NCBI GenBank assembly: GCA_035640355.1
Contig: DASQWI010000002.1
Location: 1-64,000, forward strand
Origin: Actinomycetota bacterium
Lineage (GTDB): Bacteria > Actinomycetota > UBA4738 > HRBIN12
Reading direction: 5' to 3'
DNA: 64,000 bases
Position 1 is the first letter of the stretch; each line of letters opens with the position of its first letter. Both the position numbers and the translations under genes were made by a program. Under the pieces are notes generated by a model that was not told the origin of the DNA, ran no database searches, and worked only from the letters and a program-made list of their open reading frames with translations. Below are positions 39,808 to 48,264 of this stretch, one piece after another.

Positions 39808-40371
39808 TCACTTCACCCGCTCGATGTATTGGCCCGAGCGCGTGTCAACCTTGATCCGCTCCCCTTCCCCCACGAACAGCGGGACCTGGACCACGTGGCC
39901 GGTCTCGACCGTGGCGGGCTTCATGGCGTTGGTTCGCGTGTCGCCCTTCACCGCGGGCTGGGTCTGGGTGACCGTGAGCGGCACGGACGCCGGAAGCTCG
40001 ACGGCGATCGGCGTGCCCTGGTGGACCGCGACCTGCGCGTTGGTGCCCTCGGCCATGTAGTGCGCGGAGTCGCTGACCACGCTCGCCGGCACGGGCAACT
40101 GCTCGTAACTCTCCATGTCCATGAAGGTGTAGTGGTCGCCGTCGCGATACAGGTACTGCATCTCCTTGCGTTCGACGATGGCGAGGCCGACCTTCACTCC
40201 GGCATTGAACGTGCGCTCGACCACGGCGCCGGTCCGGACGTTGCGGAGCTTCGTGCGCACGAACGCGCCACCCTTCCCCGGCTTTACGTGTTGGAACTCC
40301 ACGATCTGGAACAGCGTGCCGTCGAGGTCGAGCGTCATCCCGTTCTTCAGGTCGTTCGTCGAGACGCTCAC
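39808..40371 (-). CDS. efp: Elongation factor P
   Basis: 187-aa three-domain protein that relieves ribosome stalling at polyproline. Domain I has the modifiable loop HVKPGKGGAFVR with Lys at the tip. The C-terminal signature GERIKVDTRSGQYIERVK is complete. No modification genes (epmA-like, earP) are in the window. The GTG start at 40371 overlaps the pepP stop in GTGA. SecF, with its Pro-rich tail, would be a plausible client. Confidence 0.97.
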   Translation of the reverse strand: MSVSTNDLKNGMTLDLDGTLFQIVEFQHVKPGKGGAFVRTKLRNVRTGAVVERTFNAGVKVGLAIVERKEMQYLYRDGDHYTFMDMESYEQLPVPASVVSDSAHYMAEGTNAQVAVHQGTPIAVELPASVPLTVTQTQPAVKGDTRTNAMKPATVETGHVVQVPLFVGEGERIKVDTRSGQYIERVK

Positions 40372-41450
40372 AGGACCACCATCTCTCTCGTCGAACGCGC
40401 CATCGCGCGGCAGCCGTCCGATGTCACCTCCACCATGTCCTCGATCCGGACGCCGCCGAGGCCCGGAACGTACACGCCGGGTTCGATCGTGACCACGGCA
40501 CCCTCCGCAAGCTCACCGTCCGCGTCCCATCGGAGGCGGGGATCCTCGTGGATCTCTAGGCCGACGCCGTGGCCGAGGCCGTGTGGGAAGCTGTCGCCGA
40601 AGCCCGCGTCGTCGATCGCCCCGCGCGCGGCGCGATCGACGACCGCAAGCCCCGCACCGGCTCGAACGGTCTCCATCGCCCGGCGCTGCGCCACCGCGAC
40701 GAGATCGTGCATCGTGCGCAGCTCAGGCCTCGGTTCGCCCAACGCGACGGTTCTCGTCATGTCGGAGTGGTAACCGTCGACGATGGCGCCGAAGTCGAGC
40801 TTCACGACGTCGCCGGGTGCGAGAGGACGGTCCGTCGGAGAGTGATGTGGCTCGGCCGCCTGCTCGCCGAACGCCACGATCGGGTCGAACGCCAGGTCGT
40901 CGGCGCCCGCATCACGCATCGCCTCCTCTAGCGAGCGAGCAAGCCCGCGTTCCGTGACGCCTTCACGAACCCCGCCGCCGAGGACGACGCGATCGAACGC
41001 CTCGTCGGCGCACGCCTGCGCCCGGGCGATCGCCTCGATCTCCGACCGTTCCTTGGCTACGCGAAGGCGCTCCACCTCTCCGTCGGTCGAAACGAGGTCG
41101 AACGCGCCCGCCACCCGGTCGCGCAGATCGCTCCAAACCTTGTACGTGAGACCCGCCGCCTCGAAGCCGATGCGCGTCACGCCCGCGGCTCCGCCCCACG
41201 CGGCGGCCCGTTCCGCGAACGTCTCGGAGTAGATCTCGCGGCGGACGTCGGGAACCTCCCTCGACGACTGATGCTCGTAGCGGCCGTCGGTGAAGAGCAC
41301 GGATCCGTTCGGCCCGACGACGAGCTGGCCGTTCGATCCGGTGAAGCCGGTGAGGTACCGGACGTTGGGGAGACGCGTGACGAGGAGCGCATCCACGCCG
41401 AGCTCGCGTAGTCGCTCCTCGAGGCGCTCGCGCCTCAGCGCGTGATCCAA
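40368..41450 (-). CDS. pepP: Xaa-Pro aminopeptidase / M24 family peptidase
   Basis: 360-aa pita-bread metallopeptidase releasing N-terminal residues before proline. An N-terminal creatinase-like domain (1-125; RLPNVRYLTGFTGSNG) precedes the M24 catalytic domain with metal ligands in LDFGAIVDGYHSDMTRTVAL, HGLGHGVGLEIHE, VVTIEPGVYVPG and GGVRIEDMV. I chose TTG at 41450, 7 nt after GAGG and overlapping aroQ by 16 nt. The aroQ-pepP-efp-nusB order is common in Gram-positives. Confidence 0.94.
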   Translation of the reverse strand: MDHALRRERLEERLRELGVDALLVTRLPNVRYLTGFTGSNGQLVVGPNGSVLFTDGRYEHQSSREVPDVRREIYSETFAERAAAWGGAAGVTRIGFEAAGLTYKVWSDLRDRVAGAFDLVSTDGEVERLRVAKERSEIEAIARAQACADEAFDRVVLGGGVREGVTERGLARSLEEAMRDAGADDLAFDPIVAFGEQAAEPHHSPTDRPLAPGDVVKLDFGAIVDGYHSDMTRTVALGEPRPELRTMHDLVAVAQRRAMETVRAGAGLAVVDRAARGAIDDAGFGDSFPHGLGHGVGLEIHEDPRLRWDADGELAEGAVVTIEPGVYVPGLGGVRIEDMVEVTSDGCRAMARSTREMVVL

Positions 41451-41869
41451 GGAACCGCCTCGAGCGCCAGGTGATATCCGCCGGCACCAGCGCCGGTGAT
41501 GGTCGCGCGACAGACGGGCGAGATCACGGACTCCCGCCGGAACTCCTCGCGAGCGTAGATGTTGGTCATGTGGACCTCGATCGCCGGAACGCCCGACGCC
41601 TCGATGGCGTCGCGGATCGTGTACGAGTAGTGGGTTAGTGCGCCGGGATTCACCACGAGGACGTCGAACCCGTCGCCGCGCGCACCGAGTAACCAGCCGA
41701 CGAGCTCGCCCTCGTGATCGGATTGCCGCCACTGTGTCTCGTGGCCGAGCGCATCGGCGCGTTCCGTCACCTCGTGCATGATCTCCTGGAGCGTCTGCGT
41801 GCCGTACCGCTCGGGCTCTCGCGTTCCGAGGGCGCCGAGGCTCGGACCGAACAGGAACAGGACCCGCAC
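41435..41869 (-). CDS. aroQ: 3-dehydroquinate dehydratase, type II
   Basis: 144-aa dodecameric dehydroquinase, third step of the shikimate pathway. It has catalytic Tyr in EPERYGTQTLQ, the NPGALTHYSYTIRDAI segment, the EVHMTNIYAREEFRRES motif with catalytic His, and an Arg in the flexible lid. The GTG start is 1 nt after aroB. The start MRVLFLFGPSLGALG departs slightly from the family NGPNLN motif: FGPSLG lacks the second Asn. Confidence 0.95.
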   Translation of the reverse strand: MRVLFLFGPSLGALGTREPERYGTQTLQEIMHEVTERADALGHETQWRQSDHEGELVGWLLGARGDGFDVLVVNPGALTHYSYTIRDAIEASGVPAIEVHMTNIYAREEFRRESVISPVCRATITGAGAGGYHLALEAVPWITR

Positions 41870-41870
41870 G

Positions 41871-42962
41871 CTAGCTCCCAGACCCTCCGCGGGTCCTCAT
41901 CTGTTCCAGGATGCGGCGCAGCGGTTCCTCGTCGATGGGATCGACCACGATCGGGCGGCCCACGTCCTCGAGCAACACGAACCGCATGCCCCCGCGGTAC
42001 TTCTTGTCCATCCGCATCGCGGCGAGGACCTCGTCCGCTGGTGGCAGCGAACCGAGCGCGTCGAGGCCGAGCGCAGTGAACAACCGCGCGTGCCGCGCGG
42101 CGAGACCGGACGTTGTGATGCCGAGCTCCTCGGCCAGTCGCGCGGCGAACGTCATCCCGATCGAGATCGCCTCGCCGTGTGAGCGTCCGGCGAACGAATC
42201 GAGACGCTCCAACGCATGGCCGAGCGTGTGACCGTAGTTCAGGACGAGGCGCCGTCCCGCGTCGCGTTCATCCTCGCCGACGACGGCGGCCTTGGCCCGG
42301 ATGCACCGCGCGACCAGCGGCTCGAGCACCGGCAGCCGGCGTTCCAATACCGCTGCGGGATCGCGCTCGAGCATCTCGAGCAGCTCGACGTCGAGCGTCA
42401 GCGCGTACTTCGCCACCTCGGCAAGGCCGGAGCCGTACTCGCGATCCCCGAGCGTCGAGAGCGTAGCGACGTCAGCGAGCACGGCGACGGGCTGGTGGAA
42501 CGCGCCGACGAGGTTCTTCCCCTCCGGCAGATTGACCGCGGTCTTGCCCCCCACCGCCGCGTCGACCTGTGCGGTGAGCGACGTCGGCACCTGGAGGAAG
42601 GGAACCCCCCGCATGTACGTCGCCGCGACGAAGCCCGCAAGGTCGCCGACGGAACCGCCGCCGAGCGCGACGACGAGGTCGTCGCGGTGTGCCTCCTGCG
42701 TCGCGAGCTGACGATGGAGCACCGTCGCCATCGGGAGCGTCTTGGCGTCCTCGCCCTCCGGAACCACCAGGTGCACTCGCGCCCAGCCGCGCTCTGCCAG
42801 CCCTCGTCCGAGCGGCTCCAGGTAGCGCTCGGCAACGTTTGTGTCGGCCACGACGAACGCGCGCTCGACGCCGGCGAGCTCGGGCAGGTGCGCGCCCGCC
42901 TCGTCGAGGATCCCCGACGCGACCGTCACGTCGTACGATCGGCTCGGGACGACGACGGTCAC
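41871..42962 (-). CDS. aroB: 3-dehydroquinate synthase
   Basis: 363-aa NAD- and metal-dependent enzyme converting DAHP to dehydroquinate. It has the NAD-binding GGGSVGDLAGFVAATYMRG, QVPTSLTAQVDAAVGGKTAVN with the metal-site Asp and Lys region, and LNYGHTLGHALE and HGEAISIGM with His ligands. The GTG at 42962 overlaps the aroK stop in GTGA. It sits in the aroC-aroK-aroB-aroQ run. Confidence 0.97.
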   Translation of the reverse strand: MTVVVPSRSYDVTVASGILDEAGAHLPELAGVERAFVVADTNVAERYLEPLGRGLAERGWARVHLVVPEGEDAKTLPMATVLHRQLATQEAHRDDLVVALGGGSVGDLAGFVAATYMRGVPFLQVPTSLTAQVDAAVGGKTAVNLPEGKNLVGAFHQPVAVLADVATLSTLGDREYGSGLAEVAKYALTLDVELLEMLERDPAAVLERRLPVLEPLVARCIRAKAAVVGEDERDAGRRLVLNYGHTLGHALERLDSFAGRSHGEAISIGMTFAARLAEELGITTSGLAARHARLFTALGLDALGSLPPADEVLAAMRMDKKYRGGMRFVLLEDVGRPIVVDPIDEEPLRRILEQMRTRGGSGS

Positions 42963-43459
42963 GCGCTCCACTGGAGCAGCTCCTTGTGGATCGCTGCGGC
43001 CACCTCTTCGACAGGGCCGCTCGCATCGACGACATGCACCGCGAACTCGCGATACAGCGGCTCGCGTTCCTTGAACAATCGCTCCAGATCGCCTTCCTCC
43101 CGGATGAGCGGTCGGTCGGACGCCGGACGGACGCGCTCGCGAAGGACGCGGAGCGGAACGGAGAGGAACACGACCTCGCCCGTCGCGCGCAGCGTCACCC
43201 GGTTCGCCGGCTCGAGAACCACGCCGCCCCCGCACGAGACGACCGACGGGTCGCGCCGAGCGACCTCGACGAGCGCCGCCGCCTCCAGCTCGCGGAACCG
43301 CGCCTCGCCGTCGCGGTCGAAGATGTCGCGCACCGACGCGCCGCCGGAGCTCTCGACCTCCGCGTCGAGCTCGACGAACGGAACGCCCAACCGAGCGGCG
43401 AGCACCGGACCGACGATTGACTTGCCCGAGCCGGGCATGCCGACGAGGTAAACGATCAC
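42959..43459 (-). CDS. aroK: Shikimate kinase
   Basis: 166-aa P-loop kinase phosphorylating shikimate. It has Walker A GMPGSGKS, the shikimate-binding Asp/Arg (ELDAEVE; REGE-type FRELEA), Walker B-like SCGGGVVLEPANR, and the lid RPLIREEGDLERLFKEREPLY. The GTG at 43459 overlaps the aroC stop; the end is coupled to aroB. Confidence 0.95.
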   Translation of the reverse strand: MIVYLVGMPGSGKSIVGPVLAARLGVPFVELDAEVESSGGASVRDIFDRDGEARFRELEAAALVEVARRDPSVVSCGGGVVLEPANRVTLRATGEVVFLSVPLRVLRERVRPASDRPLIREEGDLERLFKEREPLYREFAVHVVDASGPVEEVAAAIHKELLQWSA

Positions 43460-44625
43460 GACCGCCCCGGCGAGATCCCGAGCCCGGCCATGTACCCGTC
43501 GAGGTTGCGTCGAGTCTCCACGAGCGAGTCGCCGCCGAACTTCTCGAGCACCGCGCCGGCCAGAACGAACGCCACCACGCTCTCGCCGACGACCCCGCCG
43601 GCCGGTACGGCGCACACATCGGTTCGCTGCGCGATCGCCACATCGCCCTTTCCCGTTCGAAGGTCGATCGTCGACAGCGCCCTCGGTACCGTCGAGAACG
43701 GCTTCATCGCGGCTCGAACGCGGATCGGCTCCCCGGTGCTCATCCCCCCCTCGATCCCCCCCGCGCGCGCGGTCGTTCGCCGAAACCCCTCCGCGATCTC
43801 GTCGTGGGCCTCGGACCCCGGACGCGAGGCCGTGGCGAACCCGTCGCCGATCTCGACGCCCTTTACCGACTGGATGCTCATCAGGGCGAGCGCGAGGCGA
43901 GCGTCGAGCTTGCGGTCGTACTGCACGTGCGATCCGAGCCCCGGCGGGCATCCGTAGGCGAGGACCTCGAACACCCCGCCGACTGTGTCGCGGTCCTTCC
44001 GGATCCGGTCGATCTCCTCGACCATCCTCGTGCCCGCCTCATCGTCGAAGCACCGCACGGGCGACGAATCGACCACCTCGAGGTCCTCCGGGCCGGGCAT
44101 GTCGGAACCACCAACCGCCACGGAGCCGATGCGGACGACGTGCGAGACGACGTCGATGCCGAGCTCGGTCAGGAACGCCTTGCAGAACACGCCGAGCGCA
44201 ACCCTCATCGCCGTTTCGCGCGCGCTCGCTCGCTCCAGAACGTTGCGAACGTCGTCGAAGCCGTACTTCTGCACGCCGGCCAGGTCGGCGTGCCCGGGCC
44301 TGGGACGCGTGAGCTTCTCGTCGGGATCGGCGTCACCTTCGACGCTCATCAGCTCCCGGTACCTCTGCTGCCACTCGGCGTTGTCGATCGTGACGGCGAT
44401 GGGGCTACCGAGCGTCCGCCCGTGGCGCACGCCTGACTGGATCTCGAAGCGATCCGTCTCCAGCTTCTGCCTGCCGCTGCGGCCGTGTCCGTGCCGACGG
44501 CGCGCGAGCTCCCCTGCGATCTCCTTCGGCGAGATCGGTACTCCGGCCGGAAGACCCTCGAGCACGCCGACGAGGCCCTTGCCATGCGATTCACCCGCCG
44601 TGAGCAGCCGCAGCATCGGTGGCAC
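43456..44625 (-). CDS. aroC: Chorismate synthase
   Basis: 389-aa FMN-dependent lyase making chorismate from EPSP. The signatures GESHGKGLVGVLEGLPAGV, RRRHGHGRSGRQKLETD and RASARETAMRVALG are present, as is the late PIRVRAAMKPFSTVP. GTG at 44625 is used; ATG at 44616 (MLRLLTAGESHG) is equally plausible. It heads the aroCKBQ run. aroA and the DAHP synthase gene are absent here; aroE is 2 kb upstream. Confidence 0.96.
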   Translation of the reverse strand: MPPMLRLLTAGESHGKGLVGVLEGLPAGVPISPKEIAGELARRRHGHGRSGRQKLETDRFEIQSGVRHGRTLGSPIAVTIDNAEWQQRYRELMSVEGDADPDEKLTRPRPGHADLAGVQKYGFDDVRNVLERASARETAMRVALGVFCKAFLTELGIDVVSHVVRIGSVAVGGSDMPGPEDLEVVDSSPVRCFDDEAGTRMVEEIDRIRKDRDTVGGVFEVLAYGCPPGLGSHVQYDRKLDARLALALMSIQSVKGVEIGDGFATASRPGSEAHDEIAEGFRRTTARAGGIEGGMSTGEPIRVRAAMKPFSTVPRALSTIDLRTGKGDVAIAQRTDVCAVPAGGVVGESVVAFVLAGAVLEKFGGDSLVETRRNLDGYMAGLGISPGRS

Positions 44626-44675
44626 TCATCATAGAGACGGGTAGTCGGCGCCCCGGGAACCCCGACATGGGTGGT

Positions 44676-44704
44676 GGGGGGCGGTCCCTATCGGAACCGC
44701 CCCC
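44676..44704. repeat. Stem-loop between prepilin peptidase and aroC
   Basis: An inverted repeat pairs GGGGGCGGTTCC with GGGACCGCCCCC around GATA when read on the minus strand. No U-tract follows on either strand. It could be an operon-internal processing or weak termination signal between the prepilin peptidase gene and aroC. Apart from it and a doubtful 44-codon ORF, the 255-bp gap 44626-44880 shows nothing recognisable. Confidence 0.45.
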
Positions 44705-44822
44705 TTCCGACCGGCGACCGCTCCCCCCGAGCGCGCCGCCGGCAGCCCATCGCCTCGGTTCCCGCGGCTCGATGCGCCTCGATATCCCTGATGACTTCCT
44801 TCGGCACGGTTGGCCGAATCAT
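44688..44822 (-). CDS. Doubtful 44-aa ORF upstream of aroC
   Basis: An ATG at 44822 with AAAGGA upstream opens a 44-codon frame beginning MIRPTVPKEVIRDIEAHRAA and turning Arg-rich. Its 3' end lies in the inverted repeat. No family is recognised. The gap sequence could be non-coding, and the composition of the second half argues against a real protein. Confidence 0.15.
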   Translation of the reverse strand: MIRPTVPKEVIRDIEAHRAAGTEAMGCRRRARGERSPVGRGRFR

Positions 44823-44880
44823 GAGACGTCCTTTGCAGGAAGTCGTACGAACCTTTCGACGCGTCGACGCCGAGCCTGCG

Positions 44881-45654
44881 CTACGAGATCAGACTCAGGT
44901 ATGCGTCAGCGATCTGCCCGCCGACGAACGTCGCCACGACCGCGCCCGCCGCCAGGTACGGCCCGAACGGGATCGGCGTCTTCCGACCGGCGCCGGCAAC
45001 GAGAGCGACGATCGCCCCAACTCCTCCGAACAGGATCCCCAGACCCGCCGCGACGGCGACGTGATCCAGGCCGAGCGAGCCGAGAACGAGCCCGACCAAC
45101 GCGGCGAGCTTCACGTCGCCCATGCCCATCCCCCTGGGCGAGATGAGCGCGACGATGAGAAGCCCGACGCCGTACGCGAGGAACCCGATCCCCGCCGACG
45201 GGGCGGAGAGCTCGGAACCGGCGAGATCGGCAACGAGGACCCACGCTGACGACAGCAGGATGGCGGGATAGACGAGGCGGTTGGGGATCTTGTGATGGCG
45301 GATGTCGATAACGGAAAGCGCAAACAGCAGGCCGAGGAAGGGCGCGAGCAACGCCGTGGCCCAGAGGTCTTCGAACACCAGCGCGGTGGTGACGAACAAC
45401 GCTCCCGTTGCCAGCTCCGTGAGAGGGTACGCCACAGAGATCCGCGCACCGCACGTACGACACCGGCCGCGGAGCGCGACCCAGGAAACGATCGGAACGG
45501 TGTCCACCGCGCGGACGTTCGTTCCGCAGGAAGGGCACCTCGAGCGCGGTCGCACGACCGACTCGCCCGCAGGGACTCGGTGGATGGCGATGGTCAGAAA
45601 GCTCCCGAACGCCAGTCCGAGCGGCAAGGCAACGAGCACCCGGACCCAGGTCAT
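44881..45654 (-). CDS. pilD: Type IV prepilin peptidase (A24 family)
   Basis: 257-aa polytopic membrane aspartyl protease that cleaves and may methylate prepilins. An N-terminal methyltransferase-type region has two CxxC pairs (CPSCGTN, CRTCGA) between helices. Catalytic aspartates are in SVIDIRHHKIPN and GMGMGDVKLAALVG. About seven to eight transmembrane helices are expected. It stands between aroE and aroC, a position seen in other Actinobacteria. No pilin or secretion ATPase genes are in the window. Confidence 0.93.
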   Translation of the reverse strand: MTWVRVLVALPLGLAFGSFLTIAIHRVPAGESVVRPRSRCPSCGTNVRAVDTVPIVSWVALRGRCRTCGARISVAYPLTELATGALFVTTALVFEDLWATALLAPFLGLLFALSVIDIRHHKIPNRLVYPAILLSSAWVLVADLAGSELSAPSAGIGFLAYGVGLLIVALISPRGMGMGDVKLAALVGLVLGSLGLDHVAVAAGLGILFGGVGAIVALVAGAGRKTPIPFGPYLAAGAVVATFVGGQIADAYLSLIS

Positions 45655-45699
45655 CGGGGCGCGAGGCTAGCGTGCGACATGGCGGGTCATCCGAACATC

Positions 45700-45735
45700 G
45701 GGCCGCGGCGCCGCGCCCTTGAGGTGCCGCGGCCC
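45700..45735. repeat. Strong GC stem-loop between aroE and prepilin peptidase
   Basis: GGGCCGCGGCGCC (45700-45712) pairs with GGTGCCGCGGCCC (45723-45735), 13 pairs with one wobble and a 10-nt loop. It lies in the 101-bp gap between the prepilin peptidase start and the aroE stop. There is no U-tract, so it is terminator-like only by its stem. Confidence 0.5.
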
Positions 45736-45755
45736 CCGGATCGGCACCGCGGGGA

Positions 45756-46643
45756 TCAGCCTTCCGGCGTTTCCCCTCTCCCCGGGGCGGCGAGCTCGGT
45801 CATCGCGGCGGCGGACATGACGTCGAGAGGCGCCGGCCGACCGGTCCACAGCTCGAACGCGAGCCCGGCCTGATGAAGCAGCAGGCCGAGACCGCCGTAC
45901 GAGCTCGCACCGGCGTCGCGCGCTGCGGCAAGGAGCGGGGTCTGGTGCGGCCGGTAGAGGAGGTCGACGACGAGCACTTCCGGACCGAGCACCGGGATCG
46001 GTAGGGATTCGTCGTGGGCGCCGAGCGGGGTGGCGTTCACTACGAGGTCCGCCGTCACGGTAGGGGCTTCCTCGAACGTCACCGCCGTGACCTTGGTGCC
46101 GATGTCATCGACTGCATCGCTGACCGACTGCACACGCGATGGATCACGCAGCGCGACGACGAGCTCGCGAAGACCCGCGCGGGCAAGCGCGACCGCGCAC
46201 GCCCGCGCCGCTCCCCCGGCGCCGAATACAAGCGCAATCCTGTCGGCCGCATCGAACCCCGCGTCGCGCGTGATGAACCGGTCGAACCCGGGACAGTCGG
46301 TGTTGTGTCCGACGATGCCGTCCGTCGTGACCACGAGCGTGTTCACCGACCTGAGGAGCCGAGCGTCGTCGGTGAGCTCGTCGGCGAGCGCGGTGATCTC
46401 GGTCTTGTGAGGCATCGTCACGTTCGCGCCGGCGAATCCGAGCGCCCGCAATCCCCTAAGGGCCTCGAGCACGTTCCCGGGGGGGACCGGCAACGGCACG
46501 TATGCCCAGTTCATGTCGAGCGCAGCGAAGGCGGCGTTGTGGATCAGGGGTGAGAGGCTGTGCGAGACCGGCCATCCGATGACGCCGACGATCCGGGTGT
46601 CGCCTCCGATCCACGGTGCTGCGGCGGCCGCCGCGTCACTCAC
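45756..46643 (-). CDS. aroE: Shikimate dehydrogenase
   Basis: 295 aa; reduces dehydroshikimate with NADPH. It has the shikimate-binding WPVSHSLSPLIHNAAF, NVTMPHKTEI with catalytic Lys, NTDCPGFD with catalytic Asp, and the dinucleotide motif VFGAGGAARACAVAL. The GTG at 46643 overlaps the mltG end by 8 nt. An N-terminal Ala-rich stretch of about 15 residues precedes the domain. Confidence 0.95.
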   Translation of the reverse strand: MSDAAAAAAPWIGGDTRIVGVIGWPVSHSLSPLIHNAAFAALDMNWAYVPLPVPPGNVLEALRGLRALGFAGANVTMPHKTEITALADELTDDARLLRSVNTLVVTTDGIVGHNTDCPGFDRFITRDAGFDAADRIALVFGAGGAARACAVALARAGLRELVVALRDPSRVQSVSDAVDDIGTKVTAVTFEEAPTVTADLVVNATPLGAHDESLPIPVLGPEVLVVDLLYRPHQTPLLAAARDAGASSYGGLGLLLHQAGLAFELWTGRPAPLDVMSAAAMTELAAPGRGETPEG

Positions 46644-47709
46644 CGCAACGGGCCCGGTTCTGCTCGTGCTCCGCATTCGTAACGGCGAACTCGTGGTGTC
46701 CGTCCTCGCCGCAGAGCACATAGAAGAAGAACTCCGTCTCAGCGGGCTCGAGCGCTGCCCGCAAGGAGGCCAGTCCGGGACTCGAGATCGGGGTGGGGGG
46801 CAAACCGCCGTTAAGCCTCGTGTTGTACGGGCTGTCGTAATTGAGATCCGAGAAGGACAGCTGTCCATCAGGCGTGGGGTCGTCGTACAGCAGTGTGGCG
46901 TCGATGCCGAGCGTCATGCCGGACTCCAGCCGGTTGTAGATGACGCCGGCGATGACGGGTCGCTCCTCGGCGACCCTCGCCTCCTCCTCGATCATCGAGG
47001 CGATCGTGACCACTTCGTACGGCATGACGCCGAGCGCCTCCGCGTTGTCCCACGGCAGGTCCTCGGCCACCGCGCCGAACTGATCGATCAGTCGAGCGAT
47101 GACGTCGTCGGCCGTCGTACCTTCCGCGCGAAACTCATACGTCTCGGGGAACAGGAACCCTTCGACGCTCTCGGCGTCGTCGGGAAGGTACGGCGGTAGG
47201 GACCAGTCACCCTTTGCGATCGCGCGGTTGAATTGCTCCGACGAGATCCTCAGTTCCTCCCTCACTCGTTGGGCGATCTGCGTGAGGCGGTACCCCTCTG
47301 GGATCGTCAACCGCACCGTCGGTACTTGTTCCGGCGGAGTGGTTAGGACGACGAGCACCTGGTCGAGCTTCATGTTGGTCGTGAGCTCGAACGAGCCACT
47401 CCGTAGCTCGTCCTCTAGACTTCTGCGGCGGAGCTCCCACCTCGACACGAGTGCGCACCGCAGGACGCCGCGGTCGTGAAGACCGTCAACGATCTCGGAG
47501 CCGCTCGTGCCCCGTTCCACCTCGAACGTGACCGGCTCGCGCGGGCCCGAAGCTCCCCGGCACCAGTCGTAGTACCGCGCGGCGGCGACGCCCCCTGCGG
47601 CGATCAGCAGGACGACCAGGAGGAGGATGGAAAGGCCCCACCGCCGGCGCCTCACCGATCGGTGTCGGCCGGCGGGTACGTCCGTCCCCTGAGGAGCGGT
47701 GCCCTGCAT
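46636..47709 (-). CDS. mltG: Endolytic murein transglycosylase MltG
   Basis: 357-aa membrane-anchored lytic transglycosylase (YceG family) that cuts nascent glycan strands. A basic cytosolic N-terminus is followed by one transmembrane helix (LSILLLVVLLIAAGGVAAA, about 26-44), a LysM-like region, and the catalytic domain with ASMIEEEA (catalytic Glu), YNRLESGMTLGIDATLLY, and SPYNTRLNGGLPPTPISSPG. The ruvX-mltG-aroE order is typical for Actinobacteria. It is coupled to aroE by an 8-nt overlap. The 132-bp gap to ruvX shows no gene. Confidence 0.95.
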   Translation of the reverse strand: MQGTAPQGTDVPAGRHRSVRRRRWGLSILLLVVLLIAAGGVAAARYYDWCRGASGPREPVTFEVERGTSGSEIVDGLHDRGVLRCALVSRWELRRRSLEDELRSGSFELTTNMKLDQVLVVLTTPPEQVPTVRLTIPEGYRLTQIAQRVREELRISSEQFNRAIAKGDWSLPPYLPDDAESVEGFLFPETYEFRAEGTTADDVIARLIDQFGAVAEDLPWDNAEALGVMPYEVVTIASMIEEEARVAEERPVIAGVIYNRLESGMTLGIDATLLYDDPTPDGQLSFSDLNYDSPYNTRLNGGLPPTPISSPGLASLRAALEPAETEFFFYVLCGEDGHHEFAVTNAEHEQNRARCGE

Positions 47710-47841
47710 CGGCCGGGGAGCATACCCAGCTGCTGGCTACGCAAGCGCTGTCAGAGTTGCTGCCAGGTTGCGGACCCGCTTCGGATCGTTCCAATCGAAG
47801 AGTGTCCAACTCGATGTCGCCTGCGCGGCACGACACGCGCT

Positions 47842-48264
47842 TCACCGCCGGCGCGCGTCGAGCCACGACTGGAGGATCACCGTCGCGGCGGACCGGTCGA
47901 TCGAACGGCGGCGTTGCGGCCCGCCGGCTCCGGACTCGCGGAGCGCCCGATCGGCCTGTACCGATGAGAGCCGCTCGTCATGGAGCACCACGGGGATCTG
48001 CAGGAACCCGGTGAGCGCATTGGCGAAGCGCTCGGCGTGATGGGCGCGCTCACCCGCTTCTCCGGACATGTTGAGGGGATGTCCGACCACGAGGAGCGTC
48101 ACGTCGTTTTCTCGGACGAGCTCGGCGATCGCCTTCACGTCCGAAGGCGCGCCCGTCCTGACCGTTCCAAGCGGGACGGCGAGGCGGCGGTCGTCGTCGG
48201 AGATGGCAACGCCGATCCGCGCATCTCCCAGATCGAGACCGAGAACTCGGCCCCGCTCAGTCAC
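47842..48264 (-). CDS. ruvX: Holliday junction resolvase-like / pre-16S rRNA nuclease YqgF
   Basis: 140-aa RNase H-fold nuclease implicated in 16S 5'-end maturation. It has the first acidic motif LGLDLGDARIGVAIS, VVGHPLNMSGEAGERA, and HDERLSSVQADRAL with the catalytic Glu, followed by a late IDRSAATVILQSWLD motif. The GTG at 48264 overlaps the alaS end by 8 nt. Confidence 0.94.
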   Translation of the reverse strand: MTERGRVLGLDLGDARIGVAISDDDRRLAVPLGTVRTGAPSDVKAIAELVRENDVTLLVVGHPLNMSGEAGERAHHAERFANALTGFLQIPVVLHDERLSSVQADRALRESGAGGPQRRRSIDRSAATVILQSWLDARRR

